64,000 nucleotides of DNA from Companilactobacillus musae (GCF_003967595.1 NZ_BIFW01000001.1:62001-126000); one strand, 5' to 3'; counted from the first letter of the stretch, positions 1-10,162 are shown. Notes: generated by a model from the letters alone, not told the origin. Made by a program: numbers and translations.

Positions 1-2523
1 TATCGTGCACCTTACGTACCCGGCTGGGATACTCATGGTCTTCCAATTGAACAACAATTGGCTAAAAAGGGTGTTAAACGTAAGGAAATGAGTCTTTCTG
101 ATTATCGTAAGTTGTGTTACGAATTTGCTCAAGGCGAAATCAAAAAGCAAATGGCAGGATTCAAACGTTTGGGAATTTCTGCTGATTGGGATCACCCATA
201 CATTACTTATCAACCAGAATTTGAAGAGGCTGAAGTTAAAGTCTTTGGCGAAATGGTCGACAAGGGCTATATCTATCGTGGTAAGAAACCCGTTTATTGG
301 TCACCATCTTCAGAGTCAACTCTAGCAGAAGCCGAAGTTGAATATAAAGATATCAAATCACCTTCAATTTTCGTAGCTTTCAAGGTACGAGATGGTAAAG
401 GTATTGTAGATAGCGATGCTTCATTTATTATTTGGACAACTACTCCATGGACAATGCCTTCAAATATGGCTATCTGTGTTAATCCTAAGTTTATCTATGC
501 TGAAGTTAATGCCGATGGTAAGAAGTATGTTGTAGCTCAAGAAAGACTTCAATATGTTCAAGAACAACTAGGTTGGGAGAATGTTGAAGTTCTCAAGACT
601 TTCCAAGGTAGAGATCTTGAAGGAATCGAAGCAACACATCCATTCTATGATCGTAAATCACCAATCATTTTAGGTAACCACGTTACATTAGATGATGGTA
701 CTGGTTTAGTACATACAGCTCCTGGATTTGGTGCTGATGACTTTGTTGTTGGTATGAAATACAAGTTGCCTGTCTTTTCACCAATTGATGCTCAAGGTAG
801 ATTTACAGATGAAGTACCTGAATATGAAGGTGTCTTCTACGATGATGCTAATAAGTTGATCACTGAACGTATGAAGGAAAATGGCTCATTATTGAAACTA
901 AGTTTCTTCACTCACAGTTATCCACATGATTGGCGTACTAAGAAACCCGTTATTTTCCGTGCTACTCCACAATGGTTTGCTTCAATTGATAAGTTTAGAC
1001 AACAGATTCTAGATGAAATTGAAAAGATCGACTTTATGCCTGATTGGGGTAAAACTCGTCTTTACAATATGATTCGTGATCGTGGTGATTGGGTTATCTC
1101 AAGACAACGTGCTTGGGGTGTTCCACTACCAATTTTTTATGCTGAAAATGGCGATCCAATCATGACTAAAGAAACAATTGACCATGTAGCTGAATTGTTT
1201 GGCAAATATGGTTCAAATGTTTGGGCTGAACGTGATGCTAAGGATCTTCTTCCAGAAGGCTTTACATATTCAGGTAGTCCTAATGGTAAATTTACTAAGG
1301 AAACTGATATTCTTGATGTTTGGTTTGACTCTGGGACAGCTCATTCAGGTGTTGCTAAGACTCGTGATAACCTTACATTCCCAGCTGATTTGATTCTTGA
1401 AGGCTCTGATCAGTATCGTGGCTGGTTTAACTCAATGCTTGTAACTTCTGTAGCTGCATACGGTGTGGCTCCTTACAAGGCTATTCTTTCACAAGGATTC
1501 ACTCTTGATAAGAATGGCGTTAAGATGAGTAAATCACTTGGTAATGTTATTGCTCCTAGTGATATCGAAAGACAATTTGGTGCTGAGATTATCCGTCTTT
1601 GGGTTGCATCGGTTGACTCAAGTTCTGATGTTTCTGTATCAGTTGATTCATTTAAACAAGTTTCTGAAACTTATCGTAAGATCAGAAATACAATTAGATT
1701 TATGTTAGCTAATACAACTGACTTTGACCCTAAGACTAATGCTGTGTCATATAATGATCTTCGTCCAGAGGACAAGTACATTACAGTTAAGTTGAATGAT
1801 CTTGTTAAAGAAGTTCTAGCTGATTATGATAAATACGATTTTGCCGATGTAGCTAAGTCAGTTGTAAGTTTCATTGTTAACGAAATGTCAACATTCTACT
1901 TGGATTTTGCTAAAGATGTTGTTTACATTGATGCTGAGGATTCACATGCTCGTCGTTCGATGCAAACTGTTATCTATGATGTAGCGGTTAAATTAGCTAA
2001 GCTATTAACACCAATCTTGCCACATACCATGGAACAAGTTTGGGAATACCTTAAAGAACCTGAAGAATATGTTCAACTTGCAGAGATGCCTAAGGTTGAA
2101 GATATTGCTGATCAAGCTGAAATTGAAAAAGATTGGTCAGTCTTCATGGACTTTAGAGATAATGTTTTGAAGTCACTAGAAGTTGCCCGTGCAGATAAGT
2201 TGATCGGTAAATCACTTGAAGCTAAAGTAACAGTTTGTCCAAGCGCTGAATTAAAGGCTGTACTTGATAAGATTGACAGTAACTTTGGACAATTATTGAT
2301 TGTTTCACAATTTGAAATTGCTGATGCTGAACCAGCAGGTGCTGATAAGTATGAACTTGCCAGTGTCCTAGTTGAAAAAGCAGAAGGTGATGTTTGCCAA
2401 AGATGTCGTATGATCAAGACTGATGTCGGTAGTGATGAACATTATCCAACATTCTGTGCTAGATGTGCTAAAATTGTTGCTAAGGAATATCCAGAAACAA
2501 TTACAGATGGCTTTGACGAATAG
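1..2523 (+). CDS. ileS: Isoleucyl-tRNA synthetase (5' end outside the window)
   Basis: This class I synthetase charges tRNA-Ile in the cytoplasm. The reading frame is already open at base 1, where it encodes the conserved GWDTHGLPIE stretch that lies just after the HIGH box, so only the extreme N-terminus is missing. A methionine-like TTG at 58 is internal and is not the start. The editing (CP1) domain follows, then the KMSKS loop at about 1522-1536, the anticodon-binding helical domain, and a C-terminal zinc finger of two CxxC pairs near 2395-2475. The cold-shock gene starts 15 bases after the stop. Any T-box leader would lie upstream of the window. Confidence 0.97.
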   Translation, partial: YRAPYVPGWDTHGLPIEQQLAKKGVKRKEMSLSDYRKLCYEFAQGEIKKQMAGFKRLGISADWDHPYITYQPEFEEAEVKVFGEMVDKGYIYRGKKPVYWSPSSESTLAEAEVEYKDIKSPSIFVAFKVRDGKGIVDSDASFIIWTTTPWTMPSNMAICVNPKFIYAEVNADGKKYVVAQERLQYVQEQLGWENVEVLKTFQGRDLEGIEATHPFYDRKSPIILGNHVTLDDGTGLVHTAPGFGADDFVVGMKYKLPVFSPIDAQGRFTDEVPEYEGVFYDDANKLITERMKENGSLLKLSFFTHSYPHDWRTKKPVIFRATPQWFASIDKFRQQILDEIEKIDFMPDWGKTRLYNMIRDRGDWVISRQRAWGVPLPIFYAENGDPIMTKETIDHVAELFGKYGSNVWAERDAKDLLPEGFTYSGSPNGKFTKETDILDVWFDSGTAHSGVAKTRDNLTFPADLILEGSDQYRGWFNSMLVTSVAAYGVAPYKAILSQGFTLDKNGVKMSKSLGNVIAPSDIERQFGAEIIRLWVASVDSSSDVSVSVDSFKQVSETYRKIRNTIRFMLANTTDFDPKTNAVSYNDLRPEDKYITVKLNDLVKEVLADYDKYDFADVAKSVVSFIVNEMSTFYLDFAKDVVYIDAEDSHARRSMQTVIYDVAVKLAKLLTPILPHTMEQVWEYLKEPEEYVQLAEMPKVEDIADQAEIEKDWSVFMDFRDNVLKSLEVARADKLIGKSLEAKVTVCPSAELKAVLDKIDSNFGQLLIVSQFEIADAEPAGADKYELASVLVEKAEGDVCQRCRMIKTDVGSDEHYPTFCARCAKIVAKEYPETITDGFDE

Positions 2524-2537
2524 GATAGGGTGAATAA

Positions 2538-2753
2538 ATGTTCACAGGAAAAATTGTACGATTTAACAAGAACCGTGGTTTTGGTTTTATAAATAATGGT
2601 GAAGAAGATATTTTCTTCTTTGCTGATTCAATCTTGAATCGAGAAGATTTTTATATTCAAGATGGCCTAGATGTTACTTTTGAAATAGCACCTGGTTATA
2701 AAGGACCACAAGCGGTAAATATTAGTATTACAAAAGAAGAAAGCACTGATTAG
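2538..2753 (+). CDS. Cold-shock-domain protein (71 aa)
   Basis: This is a small single-domain OB-fold RNA-binding protein of the CspA type. The N-terminus GKIVRFNKNRGFGFI matches the first RNP motif, and the DIFFFADSI stretch stands where the second RNP motif (VFVH) normally is. The FFF variant and the spacing are divergent, so it is a distant relative of CspA rather than a standard copy. An RBS-like GGATAGGGTG precedes the ATG. It sits in the same direction 15 bases after ileS. Its last codons form the left arm of a terminator, so transcription from ileS probably ends here. Confidence 0.8.
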   Translation: MFTGKIVRFNKNRGFGFINNGEEDIFFFADSILNREDFYIQDGLDVTFEIAPGYKGPQAVNISITKEESTD

Positions 2754-2767
2754 TGCTTTCTTTTTCT
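2738..2767 (+). terminator. Intrinsic terminator overlapping the cold-shock gene stop
   Basis: There is a perfect 10-bp stem (AGAAAGCACT with AGTGCTTTCT) and a GATT loop, followed by a T-rich run. The left arm encodes the last residues of the protein and the stop codon lies at the loop. Confidence 0.85.
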
Positions 2768-2789
2768 TTGGAAATTATAGGAGAAAATT

Positions 2790-4205
2790 ATGAGTGAACA
2801 AGCAAATCCTAGAAGATGGATGATCTTGATCTCGGTAGGTATTTTTACCTTAATGGCAACCTTGGATGGTTCGATCGTTAATATTGCGTTGCCAGTTATC
2901 AGTCAAAATTTACACATTGGGATGAATATGGCAGAATGGATCGTTTCGATTTATTTAGTCACGATTTGTATTTTTTTATTGATGTTTGGAAAAATTGCTG
3001 ATTCAATTGGAAAAATAAAGATTTTTAAAATTGGTTCGGTTATGTTCATCATCGGTTCAATTGTTTGTGGATTGAGTAATAATTTGGTGATGCTACTTTT
3101 GGGTCGAGTTGTTCAAGCAATCGGAGCATCAATGGCGATGGCAACGAATAATGGGATCATCACACAAACTTTTCCGTTGCGAGAACGAGGCTATGCTTTA
3201 GGTTATATTGGTTCCTTCGTATCAATCGGTGCAATTGCCGGACCTGGTATTGGCGGAATTATCTTAGGGCATTTTCACTGGAGTTATATTTTTTGGATCA
3301 ATATTCCAATTGGATTGGTTGCATTGCTGTTAGGATATTTTAATCTACCGAAAAAGGAAGTTACTAATCCTAAGAAATTTGATACAAAGGGTTTTTCAGT
3401 CTACTTTGTAACTTTATTGTTATTCTTTAGTGCGATTTTTATTGGCCAGGCAGTTGGCTTTACTAATCTTTATATTATTGCCACCTTTATTATCGCCGTT
3501 ATTTTATTCTTTGTATTTTTACATGTTGAGAAAACCGTTAAGAATCCTATGATTGAGCTACGTATATTCAAAAATCATAATTTTACTTTGGGATTGGTAG
3601 CAGGGTTCTTCATCTTTGTAACTAATTTCTTTTTCAATGTTGTTTCACCATTTTATTTGGAAAATGCTTTGGGAATCGCTGCATCGACTTCGGGTTATAT
3701 TTTAATGGCATTTCCCTTGGTTCAGGTTGTAGTTGCTCCTATTTCTGGTAAAATATCTGCAAAGGTCAATCCAATTGTTTTAACGATTATTGGTTTGATT
3801 GTTATCGAAATTGCTCAATTGGGATACTTAGCATTTAATCTTCAGACTAGTATTTGGTTTATTTTAATCTTTATTGGTTTAAATGGGTTAGGTAATGGTT
3901 TGTTTCAAGCACCTAATAATACAATGATCATGAGCTCGGTTGAACCACATGACTTAGGAATTGCTGGTGGTTTGAATGCTTTGTCTCGTAATTTAGGAAT
4001 GATTATTGGAGTTTCACTTTCGACGACAGTTTTATTCTTATCAATGAGTCAATTTTATGGTCGCTCAGTAACTACCTATATCAAGGGACGACCAGATATT
4101 TTTATTGATGGAATGCGTGTTACAATGACATTTGCAGTTGTTATTTGTTTAATTGCCATTGTTATGTCAGTTGTTAGATTAATGAAGTCAAGAAGGGTCA
4201 AATAA
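2790..4205 (+). CDS. MFS drug:H+ antiporter, DHA2 (EmrB/QacA) family
   Basis: This is a 471-residue integral membrane transporter with about 14 hydrophobic segments, the size and topology of the DHA2 branch. The first segment carries LDGSIVNIALPVI, the family's motif D1 region. The loop GKIADSIGKIKIF is motif A, and GPGIGGII is motif C of antiporters. This supports proton-driven export of drug-like compounds, but the substrate cannot be read from the sequence. GGAGAAAATT before the ATG is a good RBS. The stop codon overlaps the next ATG by one base (TAATG), which suggests translational coupling to the Nudix gene. Confidence 0.88.
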   Translation: MSEQANPRRWMILISVGIFTLMATLDGSIVNIALPVISQNLHIGMNMAEWIVSIYLVTICIFLLMFGKIADSIGKIKIFKIGSVMFIIGSIVCGLSNNLVMLLLGRVVQAIGASMAMATNNGIITQTFPLRERGYALGYIGSFVSIGAIAGPGIGGIILGHFHWSYIFWINIPIGLVALLLGYFNLPKKEVTNPKKFDTKGFSVYFVTLLLFFSAIFIGQAVGFTNLYIIATFIIAVILFFVFLHVEKTVKNPMIELRIFKNHNFTLGLVAGFFIFVTNFFFNVVSPFYLENALGIAASTSGYILMAFPLVQVVVAPISGKISAKVNPIVLTIIGLIVIEIAQLGYLAFNLQTSIWFILIFIGLNGLGNGLFQAPNNTMIMSSVEPHDLGIAGGLNALSRNLGMIIGVSLSTTVLFLSMSQFYGRSVTTYIKGRPDIFIDGMRVTMTFAVVICLIAIVMSVVRLMKSRRVK

Positions 4206-4774
4206 TGGATAAAGAAGATTCAAGATATTATGAAGAAGTAGTAGCAAAGAAAAGAATGTTTGGTGGTAAAATTTTTGACGTTGACGTTGAACAAGTTGTA
4301 CTCCCTAATGGTATCCCTGACATTCGAGAAGTAGTAAAACATCACGGAGCTGTCGCAATCGTACCTTTTACTGATGATGACAAGATGATTTTTGTGAGAC
4401 AGTGGCGAACACCTTTGGAACAAGAAACGTTAGAAATTCCTGCTGGAAAGATCGATTCCGATGAGGGAAGCGACTTGAAAGAAGTAGCTTTACGTGAGAT
4501 GGATGAAGAACTTGGTCTAACAACTGATAATTTGGAAAAAATCACATCATTTTTTGCTAGTCCAGGTTATTCCAACGAAAAATTAACAATGTTTAAAGCA
4601 ACTAATTTACAAAAGGTTGAGTTTAAACGTCCATTGGATCCAGATGAATTTTTAAACGTTGAAAGTTTGACTTTGGACGAAGCTAAGGCTCAGATCGAAT
4701 CTGGCGTTATCTGCGATTCAAAGACAATCTATGCAATCACTTATTGGGAATTGCTTAAAGCAAAGGAAAAATAA
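4205..4774 (+). CDS. nudF: Nudix hydrolase, probable ADP-ribose pyrophosphatase
   Basis: It would hydrolyse ADP-ribose to AMP and ribose 5-phosphate. The EIPAGKI segment, then REMDEELG, form the Nudix box at about residues 77-102. The gap between the first glutamate and the RE pair is nine residues instead of the canonical seven, so the box carries a two-residue insertion. The upstream VVKHHGAVAIVPF and the downstream FFASPGYSNEKL fit the ADP-ribose subfamily. The ATG overlaps the MFS stop, and a small membrane-protein gene follows with no gap. Confidence 0.85.
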   Translation: MDKEDSRYYEEVVAKKRMFGGKIFDVDVEQVVLPNGIPDIREVVKHHGAVAIVPFTDDDKMIFVRQWRTPLEQETLEIPAGKIDSDEGSDLKEVALREMDEELGLTTDNLEKITSFFASPGYSNEKLTMFKATNLQKVEFKRPLDPDEFLNVESLTLDEAKAQIESGVICDSKTIYAITYWELLKAKEK

Positions 4775-5062
4775 ATGTTTTCAAAGATAAAGGATTTTTA
4801 TAATTCAAAGGTAAAAAAGTCAGATCATCCACAGACAGTCGTTCGTGCTGATCAAGTAGAAGCACAACAACAAAAAATACGTGAACAAGAACGGCTTCGA
4901 GCAGAACAAGAGTATCAGCAACAACATCCAGAGCAAATTATTCAAGAAAATTTGCAATCTTTTGAGAATAAGACAAATAAATTGAAAAAGAAGTTGAATA
5001 TTGCGATTATTACAGTATTCGGCCTAATCGTTCTGGTATTTTTAATATTATTTTACATTTAA
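4775..5062 (+). CDS. Small coiled-coil, single-pass membrane protein of unknown function
   Basis: I do not recognise this 95-residue protein. It has a basic N-terminus, a glutamine- and glutamate-rich region (about residues 25-70) likely to form a coiled coil, and one C-terminal hydrophobic segment (about 76-95) ending the protein, as in tail-anchored proteins. It starts immediately after the Nudix stop codon and lies 11 bases before mtnN, so it is part of the same operon. Its placement between two nucleotide-salvage genes does not reveal its role. Confidence 0.75.
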   Translation: MFSKIKDFYNSKVKKSDHPQTVVRADQVEAQQQKIREQERLRAEQEYQQQHPEQIIQENLQSFENKTNKLKKKLNIAIITVFGLIVLVFLILFYI

Positions 5063-5073
5063 GGAGTTAAAGT

Positions 5074-5763
5074 ATGAAAATTGGTGTAATCGTTCCTATG
5101 GAAGAAGAAATTAAATTAATGAAAGAATCACTAACTGACGTTACAAATGACTCAGTTGCAGGGGTTGATATCACAATTGGTAAGTACAGAGATCATGAAG
5201 TTTATCTTGCTCAAAGTGGTATTGGTAAAGTTCAAGCAGGTATGACAACAACAATTATCAATGAACGTTATCAACCAGATTTTATTGTTAATACTGGTTC
5301 AGCAGGTGGTATTGGTGAAGGTTTGCATATTGGAGATGTTGTTATTTCTGATAAATTAGCTTATCACGATGTTGATGCGACCGGTTTTGATTATAAGGTT
5401 GGACAACTTCCACAACAGGAACTTTATTTCAATGCAGATTCTAATTATGTTAAGAAAATTGCAGCTGCTGCCAAGAGAACTGGACTAACTTCTCGAGTAG
5501 GTTTGATTGTTACCGGAGACCAATTTGTTGACGCAAAAGAAAAAATTGCTACAATTAAAAAGTCGTTCCCAGATGCATTAGCAGCTGAAATGGAAGGTTG
5601 TGCTGTGGCTCAAGTATGTACGCAATTCCATACACCATTTGTTGTTATTCGTTCAATGAGTGATGTTGGGGACGAAGATGCTAGTGTAAACTTTGACGAA
5701 TTTGTTTTACAAGCCGGACGCAAATCAGTAACTATGTTGCTGAACTTTTTAGACCAAGAATAG
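5074..5763 (+). CDS. mtnN: 5'-methylthioadenosine/S-adenosylhomocysteine nucleosidase
   Basis: It cleaves adenine from methylthioadenosine and S-adenosylhomocysteine, serving methionine salvage, the methyl cycle and autoinducer-2 precursor formation. The start KIGVIVPMEEEI, the GSAGGI phosphate-binding loop, the AAEMEGCAVAQV substrate loop and the catalytic aspartate in RSMSDVGDE are all present. Its 229 residues are the family's usual length. AAGGAG precedes the ATG. The cysteine desulfurase starts 12 bases later. Confidence 0.95.
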   Translation: MKIGVIVPMEEEIKLMKESLTDVTNDSVAGVDITIGKYRDHEVYLAQSGIGKVQAGMTTTIINERYQPDFIVNTGSAGGIGEGLHIGDVVISDKLAYHDVDATGFDYKVGQLPQQELYFNADSNYVKKIAAAAKRTGLTSRVGLIVTGDQFVDAKEKIATIKKSFPDALAAEMEGCAVAQVCTQFHTPFVVIRSMSDVGDEDASVNFDEFVLQAGRKSVTMLLNFLDQE

Positions 5764-5775
5764 AGGGGATTTATT

Positions 5776-6924
5776 GTGGCATTTATTTATTTAGATAATG
5801 CTGCTACGACACCGATGGCTACACCTGTCGTCGATGTGATCAACGACCAGATGACAAATAATTTTGGTAATGCTTCCGCAACCAATTATTTCGGTCGTCA
5901 GGCTCGAAAAGTTTTAGATGAAAGCCGGCATACTATTGCTCAAAGTATCAATGCTAAAGACTCTGAAATTGTCTTTACTAGTGGTGGTACTGAAAGTGAT
6001 AATACGGCTGTTATCGAAACAGCATTATCTAGACAAAAACTAGGTAAACATATCATAACTACAGCTATTGAACATGAAGCAATTCTTAAACCAATGGCTT
6101 ATTTAGAAGATTTAGGCTTTGAAGTAACTTATTTAAAACCTAATGAACGTGGTGAAGTAACAGTTCAACAAGTTAAAGATGCTCTACGTGATGATACTAT
6201 CTTGGTAACCATCATGTACGGCAATAACGAAGTTGGTTCTATGAATCCAATTAAAGAAATTGGTGAATTGTTAAAAGACCATCAAGCTTTCTTCCATACG
6301 GATGCGGTTCAAGCTTTTGGAATGGAAGATATTGATGTTAAAGCCGAACACATTGATATGTTATCTACTTCAGCTCATAAAATTAATGGGCCTAAGTTCA
6401 TTGGCTTTCTTTATATAAATGATAAGATTCATATTCCTTCATTTGTTAAAGGTGGAGATCAAGAAACTAAACGTCGTGCCGGAACTGAAAATGTTCCTGG
6501 TATTGCTGGTTTTGCTAAAGCCGTTGAATTGATTACTCCGGAAGAAAAACAAGCAAGACAAACTCGTTATTTTGGATTCAAACAAACTATTCAAAAGATT
6601 TTGAAAGAAAATAAAATTGATTTTGGTATCAATGGACCAACTGATGCGCATGCTCTGAATCATGTAATGAACTTATACTTGCCAGGAATCGATCGTGGCG
6701 TTCTATTGACACGTTTAGATTTAGAAGGTTTTGCAATTTCTGGTGGTTCAGCATGTACAGCTGGTAGTCTTGAACCATCTCATGTTTTAGTTGCCATGTT
6801 TGGAGAAGATAGTCCTAAAATTAATGATTCAGTTAGAATTAGTTTTGGTAAAGATAATACGGAAGAAGAAGTCGTAAAATTTACAAATAAACTAGTCGAA
6901 ATCGTACATGACTTGACTAATTAG
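5776..6924 (+). CDS. Cysteine desulfurase (NifS/IscS-like, tRNA thiolation partner)
   Basis: This PLP enzyme takes sulfur from cysteine as a protein-bound persulfide. The start is GTG at 5776 behind GAGGGG. The PLP lysine is in SAHKINGPKFIG (about residue 200) and the catalytic cysteine is in GGSACTAGS (about 325). The location one small gene upstream of mnmA indicates that it supplies sulfur for the 2-thiouridine modification of tRNA rather than general Fe-S assembly. No other isc or suf genes are present in the window. Confidence 0.93.
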   Translation: MAFIYLDNAATTPMATPVVDVINDQMTNNFGNASATNYFGRQARKVLDESRHTIAQSINAKDSEIVFTSGGTESDNTAVIETALSRQKLGKHIITTAIEHEAILKPMAYLEDLGFEVTYLKPNERGEVTVQQVKDALRDDTILVTIMYGNNEVGSMNPIKEIGELLKDHQAFFHTDAVQAFGMEDIDVKAEHIDMLSTSAHKINGPKFIGFLYINDKIHIPSFVKGGDQETKRRAGTENVPGIAGFAKAVELITPEEKQARQTRYFGFKQTIQKILKENKIDFGINGPTDAHALNHVMNLYLPGIDRGVLLTRLDLEGFAISGGSACTAGSLEPSHVLVAMFGEDSPKINDSVRISFGKDNTEEEVVKFTNKLVEIVHDLTN

Positions 6925-6979
6925 TCATTTTTATTCAAACTTATAATTAATAGTAAATTTTTTATAAGGGATGATTAAA

Positions 6980-7315
6980 ATGGATAAACGACAAGCTCAA
7001 GTACAAGGGGATCAAGAAGTTTATGAACTTAACCCCGAAGTTAAAAAATATTCACTTTTGGATGCAGGTTTTCAAGAAACCAATAAAGGAAGTTTCCGTT
7101 TGGAACATCCAATCAATGGATCATCTCCATACGAAGCTAGATATTATTTACGTGCCACAGTGAACAAAGATTTAGACAATTTGAAATTAGCAATTACAGA
7201 TAAAAGTGGATTGCATAATATCAATATGTTTAAGATTAAAGATACTGACAAAGAAGTCAGCGATTATCGTTACTTAATGAACTTTTTAAAAGAAAAAAAC
7301 GTATTAGTTAAATAA
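6980..7315 (+). CDS. DUF1831 family protein between the desulfurase and mnmA
   Basis: This protein of about 111 residues matches my memory of the DUF1831 family, which in lactobacilli lies between a cysteine desulfurase gene and mnmA. I chose the ATG at 6980 because AAGGG at 6966-6970 is nine bases upstream. The ATG at 6971 directly abuts that RBS and cannot use it. The protein is hydrophilic, with no membrane segment and no obvious catalytic motif. The context suggests an accessory role in sulfur transfer to tRNA, which is an inference. Confidence 0.78.
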   Translation: MDKRQAQVQGDQEVYELNPEVKKYSLLDAGFQETNKGSFRLEHPINGSSPYEARYYLRATVNKDLDNLKLAITDKSGLHNINMFKIKDTDKEVSDYRYLMNFLKEKNVLVK

Positions 7316-7319
7316 ATGA

Positions 7320-8447
<1,128 letters not shown>

Positions 8448-8484
8448 CAAATAATTCAACAAATTATATTAACTAAATTCAACG

Positions 8485-8527
8485 AAAGAGACTACAAACC
8501 AATATTAGGTGAGTAGTCTCTTTTTTA
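8485..8527 (+). terminator. Intrinsic terminator after mnmA
   Basis: The arms AGAGACTAC (8487-8495) and GTAGTCTCT (8513-8521) pair perfectly around a 17-base loop, and a run of T follows. Confidence 0.82.
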
Positions 8528-8582
8528 ATTTCATAGAAGAATTGTCGATCACAGAGGTAGTAATATCACTGATTAAATTTAC

Positions 8583-8631
8583 AGTGTTTTACTTTGTTAA
8601 TGTTCAGTAACCATCAACAAAGTAAAACACT
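8583..8631. other. Perfect 16-bp inverted repeat (long hairpin)
   Basis: AGTGTTTTACTTTGTT at 8583-8598 is the exact reverse complement of 8616-8631, around a 17-base loop. No T-run follows, so it does not look like a terminator. It abuts the second structure at 8633 with one base between, and both contain AACAAAG followed by an A-rich stretch. The gap from 8448 to 8838 contains no gene I can support. A 66-codon frame inside it is only the translation of these palindromes. Confidence 0.8.
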
Positions 8632-8632
8632 A

Positions 8633-8729
8633 GTCCGGAGCAACAAAGAAAATGGGCTCAGTAGTGAAGCCAAAAGGCTCCAAGTCGTGCCCACTACGTT
8701 CCAGCCCAATTTTCTTTGTTGCGGAGGAC
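8633..8729. ncRNA. Highly structured 97-nt element (candidate RNA or palindromic repeat)
   Basis: The ends GTCC and GGAC pair. After a 3x3 internal loop, 13 bp form between GCAACAAAGAAAA (8640-8652) and its complement (8710-8722). One more pair, a one-base bulge and TGGGCT/AGCCCA extend this, giving 23 pairs in the trunk. Inside are GTAGTG/CACTAC (8661-8666 with 8692-8697) and a small AGCC-AAAA-GGCT hairpin (8668-8679). The arms are not exact copies and the apex is elaborate. That looks more like a folded RNA or mobile palindrome than a terminator. The strand is undecided. Confidence 0.6.
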
Positions 8730-8838
8730 GTCATCTTTTATTTACTGAAGATATTTTCTGCAAAACCAGACCCAAGCTTGAAAAAATTCTTTAAAAAATC
8801 CATAATTGTAATTAACTAACTTGGTAAGGTGAGAAAAA

Positions 8839-9489
8839 ATGGAATTGTATTTTGTCAGACATGGAAAAACTGAATGGAATTTAGAGGGTAAATATCAAGG
8901 GGGACACGGTGATTCACCGTTGTTGCCGGAGAGTTTGCATGATATTAGTTTGTTGGCAAAAAGACTTCAGGATACAAAAATTGATCACATGTATTCAAGT
9001 CCATTACCTCGTGCTAAAACCACTGCTGAAACTTTGATTAAGGATTTGCATCGTGAGATACCATTTACGATTGTTAGAGATTTACGTGAATTTGATTTGG
9101 GTATCATGGAGGGACGTAAATTTTCTGAATTGGAAAATGAAATTCCGGAAGTGATTTATGCTTTTAGACATGAACCTGCTAATTATGATTATGATTTGAT
9201 TCGTGGGGAATCTTTTGAAAAGGTAGCAGAGAGAACTACCAGAGCCGTGAAGAAGATTGTGGCTGATAACAAGGGTCAAGGAAATGTTGTTATTGTCAGT
9301 CATGGTGCTGCATTGGTAACAATGATTCAATCATTATTAGGGACTAGAGTACCAGATATTCGTAAAAACGGTGGTCTTTCAAATACTAGTTTGACGCATT
9401 TACGCTATGAGGATGGCGAATTCAGATTAATAAAATGGAATGAAACAGGATATTTGAACAAGAAACTGGAAAGTTCAGATACGATTTGA
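8839..9489 (+). CDS. Histidine phosphatase superfamily protein (phosphoglycerate mutase-like)
   Basis: The catalytic histidine lies in FVRHGKTEWN (residues about 5-14) and the second histidine in VSHGAAL (about 152). The acid donor region FDLGIMEG fits the cofactor-dependent mutase/GpmB branch. At 216 residues it is shorter than glycolytic PGM, so it is more likely a phosphatase of small phosphoesters. GGTGAG lies eight bases before the ATG. The TPR gene starts seven bases after its stop, so they are co-transcribed. Confidence 0.88.
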   Translation: MELYFVRHGKTEWNLEGKYQGGHGDSPLLPESLHDISLLAKRLQDTKIDHMYSSPLPRAKTTAETLIKDLHREIPFTIVRDLREFDLGIMEGRKFSELENEIPEVIYAFRHEPANYDYDLIRGESFEKVAERTTRAVKKIVADNKGQGNVVIVSHGAALVTMIQSLLGTRVPDIRKNGGLSNTSLTHLRYEDGEFRLIKWNETGYLNKKLESSDTI

Positions 9490-9496
9490 GGTATTT

Positions 9497-10162
9497 ATGA
9501 ACAAGAAAGCAGAACAATTATTTAATAAAGGTGATAAGGAAGCTGCAATCAAATTGATTGTGGCCGATTTAAATAAAGATCCAAAACAGTTGACTGAAAT
9601 TCTGCAACTATCTACTTATTTAGTACAAGCAGGTGATCTGGAGCAAGCTGAAGAATTATTAGCTCGTTCACTTGAAATGTTTAAGGATAATCAAGACTTA
9701 CTTTATAACTTAGGAAATGTTTATTATTTAGCGGATAAGTTCGATAGGGCTAATGATATTTTTCAAAAATTGGCTGATGATGATTATGCATTTGAGGCTT
9801 ACTTTATGATGGCTAAAACTTTGAATCAACAAGGCAAAAGACAGTTAGCAATTATGTATGCTTTAACAGCTACTGAAAAATCTCCCAAGGATTTACAAGC
9901 TAATGAGTTATTAGCCGATTTATTGCTCGCTAACGGCAATTTTGAAGAATCATTGGAATTCTATCAGAAGGCCAACGAAATCAAACCACAGGCTAAGTAT
10001 TACTTTAATATGGCTTTGTGTGCTATGAATCTGAAGAAAGATTATCAATCTTATTTAAATAAGGCTAAATCGCTTGATGAAAAGTATTATTTGAAGAATG
10101 AAAAGAAACTAGCTGATTTGCAAGAGTTTATTAAACAAGGAGATAGCAATGACGGAAAGTAA
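9497..10162 (+). CDS. TPR-repeat protein
   Basis: This soluble protein of 221 residues is built from helical repeats of about 34 residues. The pattern A-x-L-L...L-G-N-x-Y-Y recurs at about residues 40-75, 76-110, 111-145 and 146-180, typical of tetratricopeptide scaffolds that mediate protein contacts. No signal peptide is seen. Its last 14 bases overlap recD2, whose RBS (AAGGAG) is inside this gene. In lactobacilli a TPR gene commonly precedes recD2. Its partner is unknown. Confidence 0.85.
   Translation: MNKKAEQLFNKGDKEAAIKLIVADLNKDPKQLTEILQLSTYLVQAGDLEQAEELLARSLEMFKDNQDLLYNLGNVYYLADKFDRANDIFQKLADDDYAFEAYFMMAKTLNQQGKRQLAIMYALTATEKSPKDLQANELLADLLLANGNFEESLEFYQKANEIKPQAKYYFNMALCAMNLKKDYQSYLNKAKSLDEKYYLKNEKKLADLQEFIKQGDSNDGK

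Noticed and set aside
8594-8794. A 66-codon open frame in the gap after mnmA
   Set aside because: It runs through both palindromic structures, has no RBS and no protein-like composition. The bases are explained by the stems.
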